Position numbers and translations under genes: made by a program
The notes under the pieces: model-generated
What the model was told of the DNA's origin: nothing
What the model saw: the letters and a program-made list of their open reading frames with translations, nothing else
The model's database searches: none
Part shown: piece by piece, positions 33,840 through 45,118 of the stretch
Layout of the letters: each line of letters starts with the position of its first letter
Position numbering within the stretch: the stretch's first letter is position 1
Assembly (NCBI GenBank): GCA_026122225.1
Contig: JANEZZ010000987.1
Coordinates: forward strand, 248,001-312,000
From: Heloderma charlesbogerti
Taxonomy: Eukaryota > Chordata > Lepidosauria > Squamata > Helodermatidae
Direction of reading: 5' to 3'
Length of the DNA stretch: 64,000 nt

Positions 33840-33896
33840 CAAAACTTTGGGGGTTGGACTGGGGGTTGGACTATTCTATGATTCTATGAACTTGGG
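33840..33896 (+). mobile_element. CR1 LINE 3' tip
   Basis: The short stretch GGGGGTTGGACT followed by ATTCTATGATTCTATG is the typical CR1 3' end with its ATTCTATG octamer repeat. It matches 55815-55868. Confidence 0.8.
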
Positions 33897-34214
33897 ATTA
33901 TCAAAGAGGTAGTTTAATGGAAATGACTTTGTCCAATCTGTTAAATTCCAAGGGTAAAATATGAATATTAAATATAGCTTGGGGATTTCTCAAAAAGTCC
34001 CATTCCTCACCCACTCAGGCTTCAAGTTGGTGAGGTGATCCCTAGCTTCCTATTTAAAACAGGTTATTCCTTGATCAATGGAAAAGTGGTGTATTCCTCC
34101 ATTTGTAACTACAACAGTCTAGCCACTTTTCCAACCCAGCACTCTACACACAATAACCCATGAGCTTCAGCTCTCATATCAAATAAATACCTTGTCATTG
34201 GTTAGAGTTTTGGT

Positions 34215-34253
34215 CTTTCTTTCTTTCTTTCTTCTTTCTTTCTTTCTTTCTTT
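34215..34253. repeat. (TTTC)n microsatellite
   Basis: About nine TTTC units with one phase shift are visible. Confidence 0.9.
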
Positions 34254-34514
34254 TAGAGTTGGGCAACAATCCAAACAAATCCAGAGATGGGCAACAACAG
34301 CATATCTTTTGAGGGGGGAAGAGAGAATATTGCTCCTCCTCCCCCAGCAGATGACATGTACTGTGGCCTATAGCTGAATCCTATATTGCACTATGGGCCA
34401 CTCGGCATTATCCTACCAGATTCCAATTCCATTTCTCAGAATATTGACACATAGTCTTTAAACACATACACACATATATATACACACACGCATGCGCGTG
34501 TGCGCACAAAAAGA

Positions 34515-34610
34515 CTTCATTTAATTCATTATATTTCTATACTGCCCCATAGGCGAAGTTCTCTGGGTGGTTCACAAAAATTAAAAAATCCATTAAAATA
34601 ATTATATAAA
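34515..34610 (-). mobile_element. CR1/L2-type LINE 3' tail fragment
   Basis: ATTTCTATACTGCCCCATAGG and GGTGGTTCACAAAAATT are the antisense form of the tail at 21546-21600. A (CA)n/(GA)n microsatellite lies beside it. Confidence 0.8.
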
Positions 34611-34626
34611 GTATAAACACACACAA

Positions 34627-34628
<2 letters not shown>

Positions 34629-34658
<30 letters not shown>

Positions 34659-34660
34659 CC
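34629..34660. repeat. (GA)n microsatellite
   Basis: A pure GA run ends next to the BovB tail at 34665. Confidence 0.92.
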
Positions 34661-34936
34661 ATTGTTGTTCAGTTGTTCAGTCGTGTCCGACTCTTCATGA
34701 CCACATGGACCATAGCACGCCAGTCCTTCCTGTCCTCTACTCTCTCCCAGAGTGTGCTCAAGTCCATATTCATTGCATCGGTGATGGTATCTAGCCATCT
34801 CATCCTCTGCCGTCCCCTTCTCCTTTTGCCTTCAATCTTTCCCAGCATCAGGGTCTTTTCCAGGGAGTTTTCTCTTCGCATTAGGTGGCCAAAATATTTG
34901 AGCTTCAGCTTCAGTATCTGTCCTTCCAATGAACAC

Positions 34937-36140
34937 TCAGGGTTGATTTCCTTTAGGATGGACTGATTGGACCTCCTTGCAGTCCACGGGACTTACTGTT
35001 GCTTCTTGACCCTCATACAGGTTTCTCAGGAGACAGGTAAGGTGGTCTGATACTCCCATCTCTTTAAGAATTTGCCACAGTTTGTTGTGATCCACACAGT
35101 CAAAGGCTTTAGCGTAGTCAATGAAGCAGAAATAGATGTTTTTCTGGAATTCTCTTGCTTTCTCCATGATCCAGCGAATGTTGGCGATTTGATCTCTAGT
35201 TCCTCCGCCTCTTCAAAACCCAGCTTGTACTTCCAGTAGTTCTCGGGTCACATATTGCTGAAGCCTAGCTTGTAGGATTTTGAGCATAATCTTGCTGGCA
35301 TGTGAAATGAGCACAATTGTACGGTAGTTTGAACACTCTTTGGCGTTGCCCTTCTTTGGAATTGGAATGTAAACTGACCTTTTCCATTCTTGTGGCCACT
35401 GTTGAGTGTTCCACATTTGTTGACATATTGAGTGCAGCACTTTAGTAGCAGCATCTTTTAGGATCTTAAATAGCTCAGCTGGAAAACTGTCATCTCCGCT
35501 AGCTTTGTTGTTAGTCATGCTTCCTAAGGCCCACTTGACTTCACTCTTGAGGATGTCCGGCTCAAGTTCAATGACCGCACTATCATGGCTATCAGGGACA
35601 TTCAGATCTTTCCTGTATAGTTCTTCTGTGTATTCTTGCCACCTCTTCTTAATCTCATCTGCTTCTGTTAGGTCCCTGCCTTCTTTGTCCTTTATCATGT
35701 CCATCTTGGCACAAAACATTCCCTTGAGATCTCCAGTTTTCTTGAAGAGATCTCTAGTCTTTCCCATTCTATTGTTTTCCTCGATTTCTTTGCATTGTTC
35801 ATTTAAGAAGGCCTTTTTTGTCTCTTCTTGCTATTCTCTGGAACTCTGCATTCAGTTGGGTATATCTTCCCCTTTCTCCCTTGCTTTTCGCTTCCCTTAT
35901 TTCCTCAGCTACTTGTAAAGCCTCATCAGACAGCCACTTGGCTTTCTTGCATTTCTTTTTCTTTGGGATGGATTGAGTTGCTGCCTCCTGAACAATGTTA
36001 CAGACCTCCGTCCATAGTTCCTCAGGCACTCTGTCTATCAAGTCTAATCCCTTAAATCTATTCCTCACCTCCACTGTATATTCATAAGGGATATGATTTA
36101 GGTCATACCTGAATGGTTTAGAGGTTTTCCCTACATTCTT
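34937..36140 (-). pseudogene. BovB reverse transcriptase remnant (copy 2)
   Basis: Frames 35799-36200, 35213-35767 and 34937-35167 carry the RT blocks NNKASGDDSFPAELFK, YIPIPKKG, EVQAGF and FCFIDYAKAFDCVD. A frameshift separates the first two at about 35770-35830, and a further one lies near 35213. The YADD box is deleted, so no polymerase activity is possible. Confidence 0.9.
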
Positions 36141-36144
36141 CAAT

Positions 36145-37113
36145 TTAAGCCAAAATTTGGCTGCAAAGGACATAATCAATCTGATTTCGATACTGACCAC
36201 CTGGTGATGTCCATGTGTAGAGTCGCCTCTTGTGCTGTTGGAAAAGAGTGTTTGCTATGATCAGCATGTTCTCTTGGCAAAACTCTATTAGCCTTTGTCC
36301 TGCTTCATTTTGTACACCAAGGCCATGCTTGCCTGTTCTCCCGGTGTTTTCTTGACTTCCTACTTTAGCTTTCCAATCCTCTATAATGAAGAGGACAACT
36401 TTTTTTGGTGTTAGTTCTAGAAGGTGTTGTAGGTCTTCATAGAACTGATCAACCTCAGCTTCTTTGGCCTCAGTGGTTGGGGCATAGACTTGAATTACCG
36501 TGATGTTGAATGGTTTGCCTTGGATTTGTACTGAGATCATTCTATCATTTTTGAGATTGTACCCCAGTACTGCTTTTCCCACCCTTTTGTTGACTATGAG
36601 TGCTACTCTGTTTCTTCTAAGGGATTCTTGCCCATAGTAGTAGATATGATGGTCACCTGAATTAAATTTGCCCATGCCCATCCATTTTAGTTCGCTGATT
36701 CCCAAGATGTCGATGTTCAATCTTGCCAGCTCATGTTTGACCACCTCCAGCTTACCTTGATTCATTGATCTGACATTCCAGGTTCCTATACAATATTGTA
36801 TGTTACAGCATCGGAGTTTCTTTTCACCACCAGACACATCCACAGCTGAGTGTCCTTTCGGCTTTGGCCCAGCCGCTTCACTCTTTCTGGCACTACTTGG
36901 AAATTCCCTCTGCTCTTCCCCAGTAGTATACTGGATACCTTCCGACCTGAGGGGCTCATCTTCCGGCATCATCTCATTTAGCCTTGTGATATGTTCCATG
37001 GGGTTTTCTTGGCAAGAATACTGGAGTGGGTTGCCATTTCCTTCTCCGGTGGACCACATTTTGTCAGAATTCTCCGCCATGACCTGTCCGTCTTGGGTGG
37101 CCCTGCACGGCAT
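36145..37113 (-). pseudogene. BovB endonuclease domain (copy 2)
   Basis: The 322-codon frame holds the best-kept endonuclease in the window, with GTWNVRSMNQGKLEVV, ISELKWMGMG (catalytic Glu kept) and QIDYVLCS near the end. The GDWNA motif is altered to EDWKA, so a conserved active-site block is damaged. The SDH motif has been removed by the 84-bp deletion. It is the complement of copy 1, which lost the Glu but kept GDWNA. Confidence 0.9.
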
Positions 37114-37299
37114 AGCTTATGGCTTCACTGAGTTACTCAAGCCCCTTCGCCACAACAAGGCAGTGATCCATGAAGGGGAGAGAGACCATTATTGCAGTGT
37201 TATTCCATGCGCTGTGGATACAGTTAGTGAACAGGAGGCGGTCTGTGGCACACCGGTTGTGTGGGATCGGTTCCAGCTTCTTCCTTCAGAGGAAGTGGA

Positions 37300-39286
37300 C
37301 AAGGTGCTTTCATCTGTAAGGCCGACCACCTGCTTACTTGATCCTTGCCCATCTTGGCTCATTATGAGCTGCAGAGAGAGGCTGGGTGAGGGGATCAAGG
37401 CAGTGGTGAACGCCTCCCTTGAGGAGGGAGTGATGCCATCAGCCCTCAAGGAGGCAGTGATAAGACCACTTTAAAAAAAAGCCCTCCTTGGATCCCCAAG
37501 TTCTGAACAACTTTCGCCCAGTCTCGAATTTGGCATTTTGGGGCAAGGTGATTGAGCGGGTGGTGGCAATGTAGTTGAAGGCACACTTGGAAGAAACCGA
37601 TTATCTGGATCCATTTCAGTCAGGCTTCAGGCTTGGGCATGGGACAGAAACAGCCTTGGTCGCCTTGGTGGATGTTATGAGGAGGGCTCTGAATAGGGGC
37701 GAATGCTCCTTCCTTGTTCTCCTCGACCTCTCAGCAGCTTTTGATACCATTGACCACGGTATCCGCCTGGACCGCCTGGAGGGATTAGGCATTGGAGACA
37801 CTGTATTACAGTGGTTCTGGTCCTTCCTCTCCGGCAGGTACCAGAGAGTAGCACTGGGAGAGGAGGTTTCGGACCTGTGGCCGCTCACTTGTAGGGTGCC
37901 ACAGGGTTCCATCCTCTCCCCAATGCTATTTAACATCTATGTGAAGCTGCTGGAGGCTATCATCAGGAGGTTTCAGATGCGGTGTCATCAGTATGCGGAT
38001 AACACGCAGCTCTGCCTCTCGTTCAAATCTTCACCAAGGTTGTGTCAAGGGCTCCTTGGAGGGCTCTCAGTCTAATCCAGTAGCCAAGTCCAGACACAGA
38101 CAAAGGGATTCTTTTCAAAGCTTTATTCTTCTTTTACAACTTGACAGCTCTACAGGTAGCTATTAGATCTGAGCAGCAGCATCCCTATGCCCTAAGTTAG
38201 AACAGTTGGTCCCCGTTTGAAAAGCAATTACTGGCAGACCCCTGAATATAAGGACTAGGGAGAATCCCTCCCCTTTTCCCTTGGATCCTCTGGGCGCAAC
38301 CATTCTTTGAGCGCCAACCGGGCACTACGCCTCCTTTCCACGCTCTCCATTTGGCGCCGCTCTCTGCGTCTACGCCGCGCATCCAACCAGTCTGCTATCG
38401 GGGCAGGACTGGACTGCTTTCTAATCTAGGAATGTGGGTGGGAGGAAACTCTGTCAGCTGCAGGCCCTGGGAAAAAGGGGCGTGCTCCTCTCCCAAGAGC
38501 GACTGCTCTTCCTCCGAATCAGAACTACTCTGGGATTCTATGGGCTCAGTGTCCACCCTGACAGGCTGGCCGTAGAATCCCTGTCCAAATGTCTGGATAC
38601 GGTGAGTGGCTGGATGGGGAGGAACAAGCTGAAGCTGAACCCTGACATGACCGAGGTACTTTTGGTGGGAGACAAGAGGAGGTTGGGGGATGTTGAATGG
38701 GGTACAGTTACCCTTGAAAGACCAGGTCCACAGCCTGGGGGTCATCTTAGACTTCCAGCTGTCCATGGAGGCTCAGGTGTCAGCTGTGAGCCAGATAGTG
38801 CTGTACCAACCCCATCTGTTACGGCGGCTGCGCCCCTACCTTCCTGACCATCTGCTCCCATCGGTAGTACATGCCCTAGTCTCCTCTCGTTTAGACTACT
38901 GTAATGCGCTCTATGTGGGGTTACCCTTGAAGACGATTCGGAAGCTGCAGCTCGTACAGAATGCGGCGGCTCACCTGATTACAGGTAGCCGCTGGCAAGA
39001 TCACATCATTCCAGTGCTGAAGGAGTTGCACTGGCTACCGGTTGTTTTCCGGACCAAATTCAAGGTGTTGGTTTTGACCTTTAAAACCCTATATGGTTCT
39101 GGCCCAGCCTATCTCAAGGAGCACCTCCAGCAACACCAGATAGGCCGCTCAACAAGATCAGCCTCGGATGGCCTTCTCTCTCTCCCATTAGCCAGGACAG
39201 CTAGGCTGGTGAGGACGAGGGAGAGGGCCTTTTCTGTGGTGGCCCCCACTCCCTCCCTAGGGAACTCCACCATGCCCTCTCTTTAA
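37300..39286 (+). pseudogene. L2 reverse transcriptase pseudogene
   Basis: The frame 37575-38075 shows DPFQSGFRLGHGTETAL, LLDLSAAFDTIDH (first catalytic Asp), PQGSILSPMLFNIY and QYADNTQL, where the second Asp of YADD is Asn. After the LTR, SGWMGRNKLKLNPDMTEVLL resumes the thumb region. The frame 38690-39286 has LDYCNALYVGLP, LQLVQNAAAHLI, ELHWLPV and RAFSVVAP, all typical of L2. This copy is inactive. Confidence 0.9.
38043..38563 (-). mobile_element. Gypsy solo LTR inside the L2 LINE
   Basis: On the minus strand it runs TGTCAGGGTGG to CCTTGACA, like the LTR at 29355-29883. The flanks GGTTG (38038-38042) and GGCTG (38564-38568) are a 5-bp target duplication with one change. The L2 frame resumes directly after it. 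Confidence 0.92.
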
Positions 39287-39477
39287 TGAGCTTCCGCCAT
39301 GAATTAAAAACATGGTTGTTCAGGCAGGCATTTGGGGTGGTCTACGTTATTTTAGAAATGTGATGTTTTTAATGTTGAATTTTATTATATGAACTGTTTT
39401 TATTGTTGTACATCGCCCAGAGTGGCTGGGTGACCAGCCAGATGGGTGATTAATAAATCTAATTAATTAATTAATTC

Positions 39478-41289
39478 TGTGTCTTCTTGAATCCATTTTT
39501 AAATAAATCACTTATTAGGACTTAGACTAACTAGAGCCACCATTTCCTAGATAAATGTAACCTAAGCAAAATAACATGAACAATTCTTTTTCATGAAACC
39601 CCTCCCCCCCAAGAATGAGGCTGCCCTGTTAAATGAAATCCAGAATAAATACTTTGCCATAGATTAGAATTTCCAATTTAAATGGTAATTTTAAAGACAT
39701 AGCCCAATATTTTAGCACTAGGATCTCTGGAACCTTTCGGAATGATCTGTATTATATAAGCTTTTTGCTATTTTTTCATCTGATACTTTGGGTAATATAT
39801 AAAACAGGTAAGTCAACTTAGAGCAGAGCTGATGCCTTTCATTGTCTTCAACAGTTTCACACTGCATCATTTTTAACAGAGCATCAGACTCGCTTAGACT
39901 TAGAAGACATTACAAAAAAAAATCTAGTTTCATTTGAAAATATTGCCATATTGAGAGCACTTCAGCTATTGGATGGGATAGAAATGTAACAAATAAATAA
40001 ATACAAGTATTTGAAAAAGATTAAATATCCACCCAAACCAGTTTTCCACTTAACCTCCCACCCCCACCCCCGCACTTTCATAACTTTTTTGTGTATCACA
40101 ATTGATACATTCCTGTTCTATTGATGGTGGTAGAAACTCTTAAGGCCCAGCACTGGGTTCCGCAGTAATGCTACAAGGGCTCTGTTGTGATTTTGGTATT
40201 CCTTCACAGTCAGCTGAATCCTGTCTTTATTATGCCACTGATGTAAGGAAGCCATTTCCCTTATATAGCATCCTATGGATTTGTAGGCCCACAGAAGCCA
40301 TGAAGGCAAACATAAACGTGTGCTGGCCATTTTAAAAAGATGAGTGTTGCAGTTTCTTACAGGACCAAAGTATCCAATTCTCTTTGTGCCACTGCAGCCA
40401 GTTCTCTTTTCCATGGATCAGGACTCCTATTAGCCAAGTGATCAGATTTTCTCTCTCATATATCATTGCTATTTATATAAACAGCCTTTAACCAAGTACA
40501 TTGCTTTGTCCTCAGGCAGACATAATGGAATATCACTATTCTGAAAAAGTACAAGAGAGATGGACAGTAAAATACTGAAGTGCAAAAGATGTAACTAGCT
40601 CATAAGGAGGATTTCTCCAGGATTTGCTCCCACCTGTCCTTCCCAGAAAAATCACTGCTCATTAAAAGTTTATATTTGAATAAGTGTACTTATATGTATA
40701 GCTCAGTGGTTTCCCACAAAGTTCAAAACAAGCCCTCATCTGGGACAATCAAAGCGACCCGAAATACCTACATATAATATACCCATTCCTCCATGTCCAA
40801 CAAAATTCTTAAAACCATAAAGCAATCTGTAAGGGTATGTAAGCATTTTCTGGATGTTGTCTCAGCTTGTTGCGGGCATTTTTTTTTTTAGCATATAGAA
40901 AATAAGAACATCAGATAAGATTCATTTCAAATATCTTAGGAGATCAGTTTCAAACAAACATTGCCTGCTCATGCCAAGTAAGAAACCATCACCAGGAAAC
41001 TTCACTGTCCTCCCTATAGAAGGTACCCTGCAACAATGGTGTCTAAAAATAGCCAGAAAATCTTGTTGCCAATTTCATTTTTGAAGGGAACTGGTGGAAT
41101 AGAAGGTCCCAATATTATTCAGGATGCTTCTACAAATGTACTAAAACATAAGAATCCTCAAGCTTATTATGGTAGATATGATCTAGAATGTCGAAATCAG
41201 CCAATAGGATTTCTGGGTCTTTAAATGTATGGTCATGGCTCTTGATGTAGAAAAGCCACTAGGATTTCATAAGATGCTATTATGTTAAG
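39478..41289. other. No gene seen
   Basis: A short L2-like tail (TTCAGCTATTGG, GATAGAAATG, AAATA units) may lie at 39955-40005. Nothing else is supported; frames at 40118-40414 and 41036-41224 lack domains. Confidence 0.5.
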
Positions 41290-41784
41290 AACTTTAATAA
41301 GTAAATCTAGCAGAAGCGATGAGAAAACTATCTGGGCCCCAAAGTTCTTGAGTATCCTTCCCAAAGCTTCAAAGTCTGACGTGATTTCTTCATAGCTGCA
41401 CTTGGCGGTATCATTTGTTCCCACATGGATGAGAAGAAAAGGATACCTGTCAGTGGGCTTTATGAGTGCAGACAACCTTTCAGTCACATCTCTAATCCGT
41501 CCTCCCAGGAGACAACATACCTGGCGAGTCCACGGGTCTTCGTGACATACTTGGGTCTCGATCCCATGCAGCAAGGAGTCTCCCACTACTACCACTCTTC
41601 TCTTCTTCTTGTTGTAGGCCTGGGTTTCATCGCCTCTGCTTGGCTGACCTTCAGCCTCTTGCTCACTCACATGTAAGTTCCCCTGTGATTCTTCCTCTGC
41701 AGGCTGTCCTCCAGTCTCATCTTCAAGTACCTGGAATCGATTCCACAGCTCCACTGCTTCCACTGGTGGAATCATATTTCTCAA
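41290..41784 (-). pseudogene. CR1 LINE ORF1 fragment with SGNH esterase domain
   Basis: The minus-strand frame begins with an acidic, Glu/Gln-rich stretch and then reads KRRVVVVGDSLLHG (residues about 61-74) and LLIHVGTNDT (about 118-127). GDS and GTND are blocks I and III of SGNH hydrolases, a domain known from ORF1 of CR1 LINEs. RIRDVTERLSALI between them also fits CR1. The frame is open but 5' and 3' parts of the LINE are absent, and the final catalytic His block is not seen. The last residues, beyond FSSLLL, are probably flanking sequence. Confidence 0.88.
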
Positions 41785-41789
41785 ATGAT

Positions 41790-42955
41790 TAATTTTCAGA
41801 GCAAAAAGGAATATTTGTATTCGGTTCTCTTGGTGTATTCAATAGAGTACAAGACCCTTTAGTACCATTCGAATTCTGCTCAAGAGGCATACTTTTCCTT
41901 TAAAAACTGTGCTTTTCAAGTCTTTCACAGCATTATTGGCATTTAAACATCCTTATTAACAATAGTGGGTTCTTCACCTGCTAAATTGGTTTACCCCTCA
42001 GATTGGGAAATTTAATTTTGCTAGTTCGAAGAGAGCAAAAGAAAAATTTGTGTGTATTTGCCACCTACTGATCTATTCCTAACTTTGAAACCACAGGTCG
42101 CAGTCAAGGTTCCTCTTGAAAATTACATCAAAGAAAGAGCCAGAGCTTTGTCAATTTTCAAAAGCCTGAGCTGCACAAAGTTAAAATGGTAACTTTAAAG
42201 TCAGGAGTGTTATTAAGTCTGTCACTTGTTGTCACCACAGGAGCTATCTTCACTTATAACAAACACTTATGATGGTCAGAATTCTTTCATCTGGGAAAAA
42301 TGAGCACACCTTTTTTTCCAACAGAAAGTAATATTTCTAAGACAAAACCAATTTCCCCCCTACACAGTTACATAAAGTAATATTAGATCACTTTATTGGG
42401 TAATAAATGTGGGTTCTGAAGTTAAGAAGAATTGAGACAAAAATGTTCAGACCTGTTCATTGTATTCATACCCTGAACCGATGTATTCCAATTTAGGTAC
42501 CAATACACAAATTGATATATGAAAATCCCCAAGCTCTGAAGATTTTATTTAGCATTCTGTAAAACTGGATATTTACAAGCAGTAACAATAAGCTGAGAAT
42601 TTGCAGACTGCAGAAGTATGAACAGTGAAATGCTTTACTAGAAAAGTAATAGAATGCCATCTACTTCCATTATAATTTGCAATGAATGGTGGAATTTCTT
42701 TTGGAGTGAGGAATTAGAATTTTTCTTTTTATACTACCAGCAATATAAAGTGCTATGAACACAACAATATAGAACTCTGCATCTGTTATAAAAGCTAATA
42801 TGCCAAATTATAATTAAAAACAGCTAAAAATCTAGGCTCAGCAGATTGCTTACCATTAAAACCATCTCATGTATACTGGAGGAAATTTAACTTAGAAGAC
42901 CACACATTATAATATATTGTTCCATTTTCCATGCTGCCCCAGAGGACCATGCACC
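41790..42955. other. No gene seen
   Basis: The sequence is A+T-rich and unique-looking, with no supported feature. Confidence 0.5.
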
Positions 42956-42959
42956 CAAA

Positions 42960-45118
42960 GCTTTGTTGTTGTTTATTCGGTCAGTCGCTTCCGACTCTTC
43001 GTGACCTCATGGACCAGCCCACGCCAGAGCTTCCTGTCGGCCGTTGCCACCCCCCAGCTCCCCCAAGGTCGAGTCCGTCACCTCCAGAATATCATCCATC
43101 CATCTTGCCCTTGGTCAGCCCCTCTTCCTTTTGCCTTCCACTTTCCCTAGCATCAGCATCTTCTCCAGGGTATCCTGTCTTCTCATGATGAGGCCAAAGT
43201 ACTTCAGTTTTGCCTTTAAGATCATTCCCTCAAGTGAGCAGTCTGGCTTTATTTCCTGGAGTATGGACTGGTTTGATCTTCTGGCAGTCCGAGGCACCCT
43301 CAGAATTTTCCTCCAGCACCACAGTTCAAAAGCATCTATCTTCCTTCGCTCAGCCTTCCTTATGGTCCAGCTCTCGCAGCCATAGGTTACTATGGGGAAT
43401 ACCATTACTTTAACTATGTGGACCTTTGTTGTCAGTGTGATGTCTCTGCTCTTCACTATTTTATCAAGATTTATCATTGCTCTCCTCCCAAGAAGTAAAC
43501 GTCTTCTGATTTCCTGGCTGCAGTCAGCGTCTGCAGTCATCTTTGCGCCTAGAAAGACAAAGTCTGTCACTGCCTCCACGTTTTCTCCCTCTATTTGCCA
43601 GTTATCAAGCTAGCTGGTTGCCATAATCTTGGTTTTTCTGAGGTTTAACTGCAACCCAGCTTTTGCACTTTCTTCTTTCACCTTCGTCATGAGGTTCCTC
43701 AGCTCCTCCTCACTTTCAGCCATCAAAGTGGTATCATCTGCATATCAGAGATTGTTAATGTTTCTTCCAGTGATTTTAACTCCAGCCTTGGCTTCATCAA
43801 GCCCAGCAAGTCGCATGATGTGTTCTGCGTACAGGTTGAATAGGTAGGGTGAGAGTATACAACCCTGCCGTACTCCTTTCCCAATCTTAAACCAGTCCAT
43901 TGTTCTGTGATCTGTGCTTACCGTTGCTACTTGGTTGTTATACAGATTCCTCAGGAGGCAGACAAGATGACTTGGTATCCCCATACCACCAAGAACTTGC
44001 CACAATTTGTGATGATCCACACAGTCCAAGGCTTTAGAATAGTCAATAAAACAGAAATAGATGTTTTTCTGAAACTCCCTGGCTTTCTCCATTCTCCGGC
44101 GGATATTGGCAATTTGGTCTCTAGTTCCTCTGCCTTTTCTAAACCCAGCTTGTACATCTGGCAATTCTTGTTCCATGAATTGCTGGAGTCTACCTTGCAA
44201 GATCTTGAGCATTACCTTACTGGCATGTGAAATAAGTGCCACTGTTCGATAGTTTGAACATTCTTTGGTGCTTCCCTTTTTTGGTATGGGGATATAAGTT
44301 GATTTTTTCCAATCTGGTGGCCATTCTTGTGTTTTCCAAATTTGCTGGCATGTGGCATGCATCACCTTGACAGCATCATCTTGCAAGAGTTTAAACAGTT
44401 CAGCTGGGATACCGTCGTCTCCTGCTGCCTTGTTATCAGCAACGCTTCTTAAGGACCATTCAACCTCACTCTTCAGGATGTCTGGCTCTAGCTCACTGAC
44501 CACACCGTCAAATCTATCCCCCATATTATTATTCTTCCTATACAGATCTTCCGTATATTCTTGCCACCTTTTCTTGATCTCTTCTGCTTCTGTTAGGTCC
44601 TTGCCATCTTTGTTTTTGATCATACCCATTTTTGCCTGCAATTTACCTCCAATGTTTCTAATTTTCTGGAAGAGGTCTCTTGTCCTTCCTATTCTATTAT
44701 CTTCTTCCGCTTCCACACATTGCTTGTTTAAAAATAATTCCTTATCTCTCCTGGCTAACCTCTGGAATTTTACATTTAATTGGGCATATCTCCCCCTATC
44801 ACTATTGCCTTTTGCTTTCCTTCTTTCTTGGGCTGCTTCCAGTGTCTCGACAGACAGCCATCTTGCCTTCTTGGTTTTCTTTTTCTTTGGGACGTTTTTT
44901 GTTGCCGCCTCCTGAACAAGGTTGCGAACTTCTGTCCATAGTTCTTCCGGGACCCTATCTACTAAATCTAGTCTCTTAAATCTATTCTTCACCTCCCCTG
45001 CATATTCATTAAGAATATTAGTGCGCTCATATCTAACTGATGTGTGGGTCTTCTCTATTCTCTTTAGTCTGATTCTAAATTGTGCAATAAACCCAAAGCT
45101 TAGCTTTATATTAATCAC
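42960..45118 (-). mobile_element. RTE-BovB-related LINE, copy 3, diverged subfamily, 5'-truncated
   Basis: The 3' end (TTGTTGTTGTTTATTCGGTC on the plus strand) and protein differ clearly from copies 1 and 2, for example CTTCCGACTCTTCGTGACC in place of GTGTCCGACTCTTTGTGACC. The endonuclease half is missing. The RT is the best preserved of the three copies. Confidence 0.9.
43115..45118 (-). pseudogene. RTE reverse transcriptase, 457-codon open part plus C-terminus
   Basis: The frame 43745-45118 is open for 457 codons. It carries NNKAAGDDGIPAELFK-like residues (DNKAAGDDG), YIPIPKKG, DVQAGFRKGRGTRDQI, FCFIDYSKALDCVDHHK and GVRQGCILSPYLFNLYAEH. A TGA where the family has Arg stops it one codon before YADDTTLM, which is intact just downstream in the same frame. 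The rest is seen at 43115-43579 (FLGAKMTADADCSQEI, YGCESWTIRKAERR, RVPRTARRSNQSIL). The catalytic Asp residues are all still encoded. It begins near 45118, where BovB copies have the endonuclease-RT linker. Confidence 0.9.

Larger units (their letters stand above)
34665..37179 (-). mobile_element. RTE-BovB LINE, copy 2, both ends present, internally deleted
   Basis: The 3' end lies at 34665 (TTGTTCAGTCGTGTCC on the plus strand) and the 5' end at 37179 with the same TCCCCTTCATGG start as copy 1. About 0.9 kb is missing near 34980, which removes the catalytic YADD region and joins the RT finger blocks to the 3' UTR. A second deletion of about 84 bp near 36160 removes the end of the endonuclease, with a CAAA match at the join. 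It abuts an oppositely oriented L2 at 37186. Confidence 0.93.
37186..39475 (+). mobile_element. L2-clade LINE, 5'-truncated, split by a solo LTR
   Basis: It encodes an L2-type reverse transcriptase and the downstream C-terminal region, ending in a 3' UTR with CATCGCCCAGAGTGGC and an (ATTA)n tail at 39460-39476. A solo LTR interrupts it at 38043-38563. The RT frame is disrupted by a T-to-A-rich slip near 37475 and by a stop at 37573. Confidence 0.92.

Noticed and set aside
37300..38075. Host gene with reverse-transcriptase-like domain
   Set aside because: Motif order and the adjacent 3' UTR with (ATTA)n tail show an L2 LINE, and the YADD box is mutated to YADN.
41233..41784. Host SGNH-type esterase gene
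   Set aside because: The protein matches the CR1 ORF1 layout, with an acidic N-terminal region then KRRVVVVGDSLL; no introns, promoter or further exons are seen.
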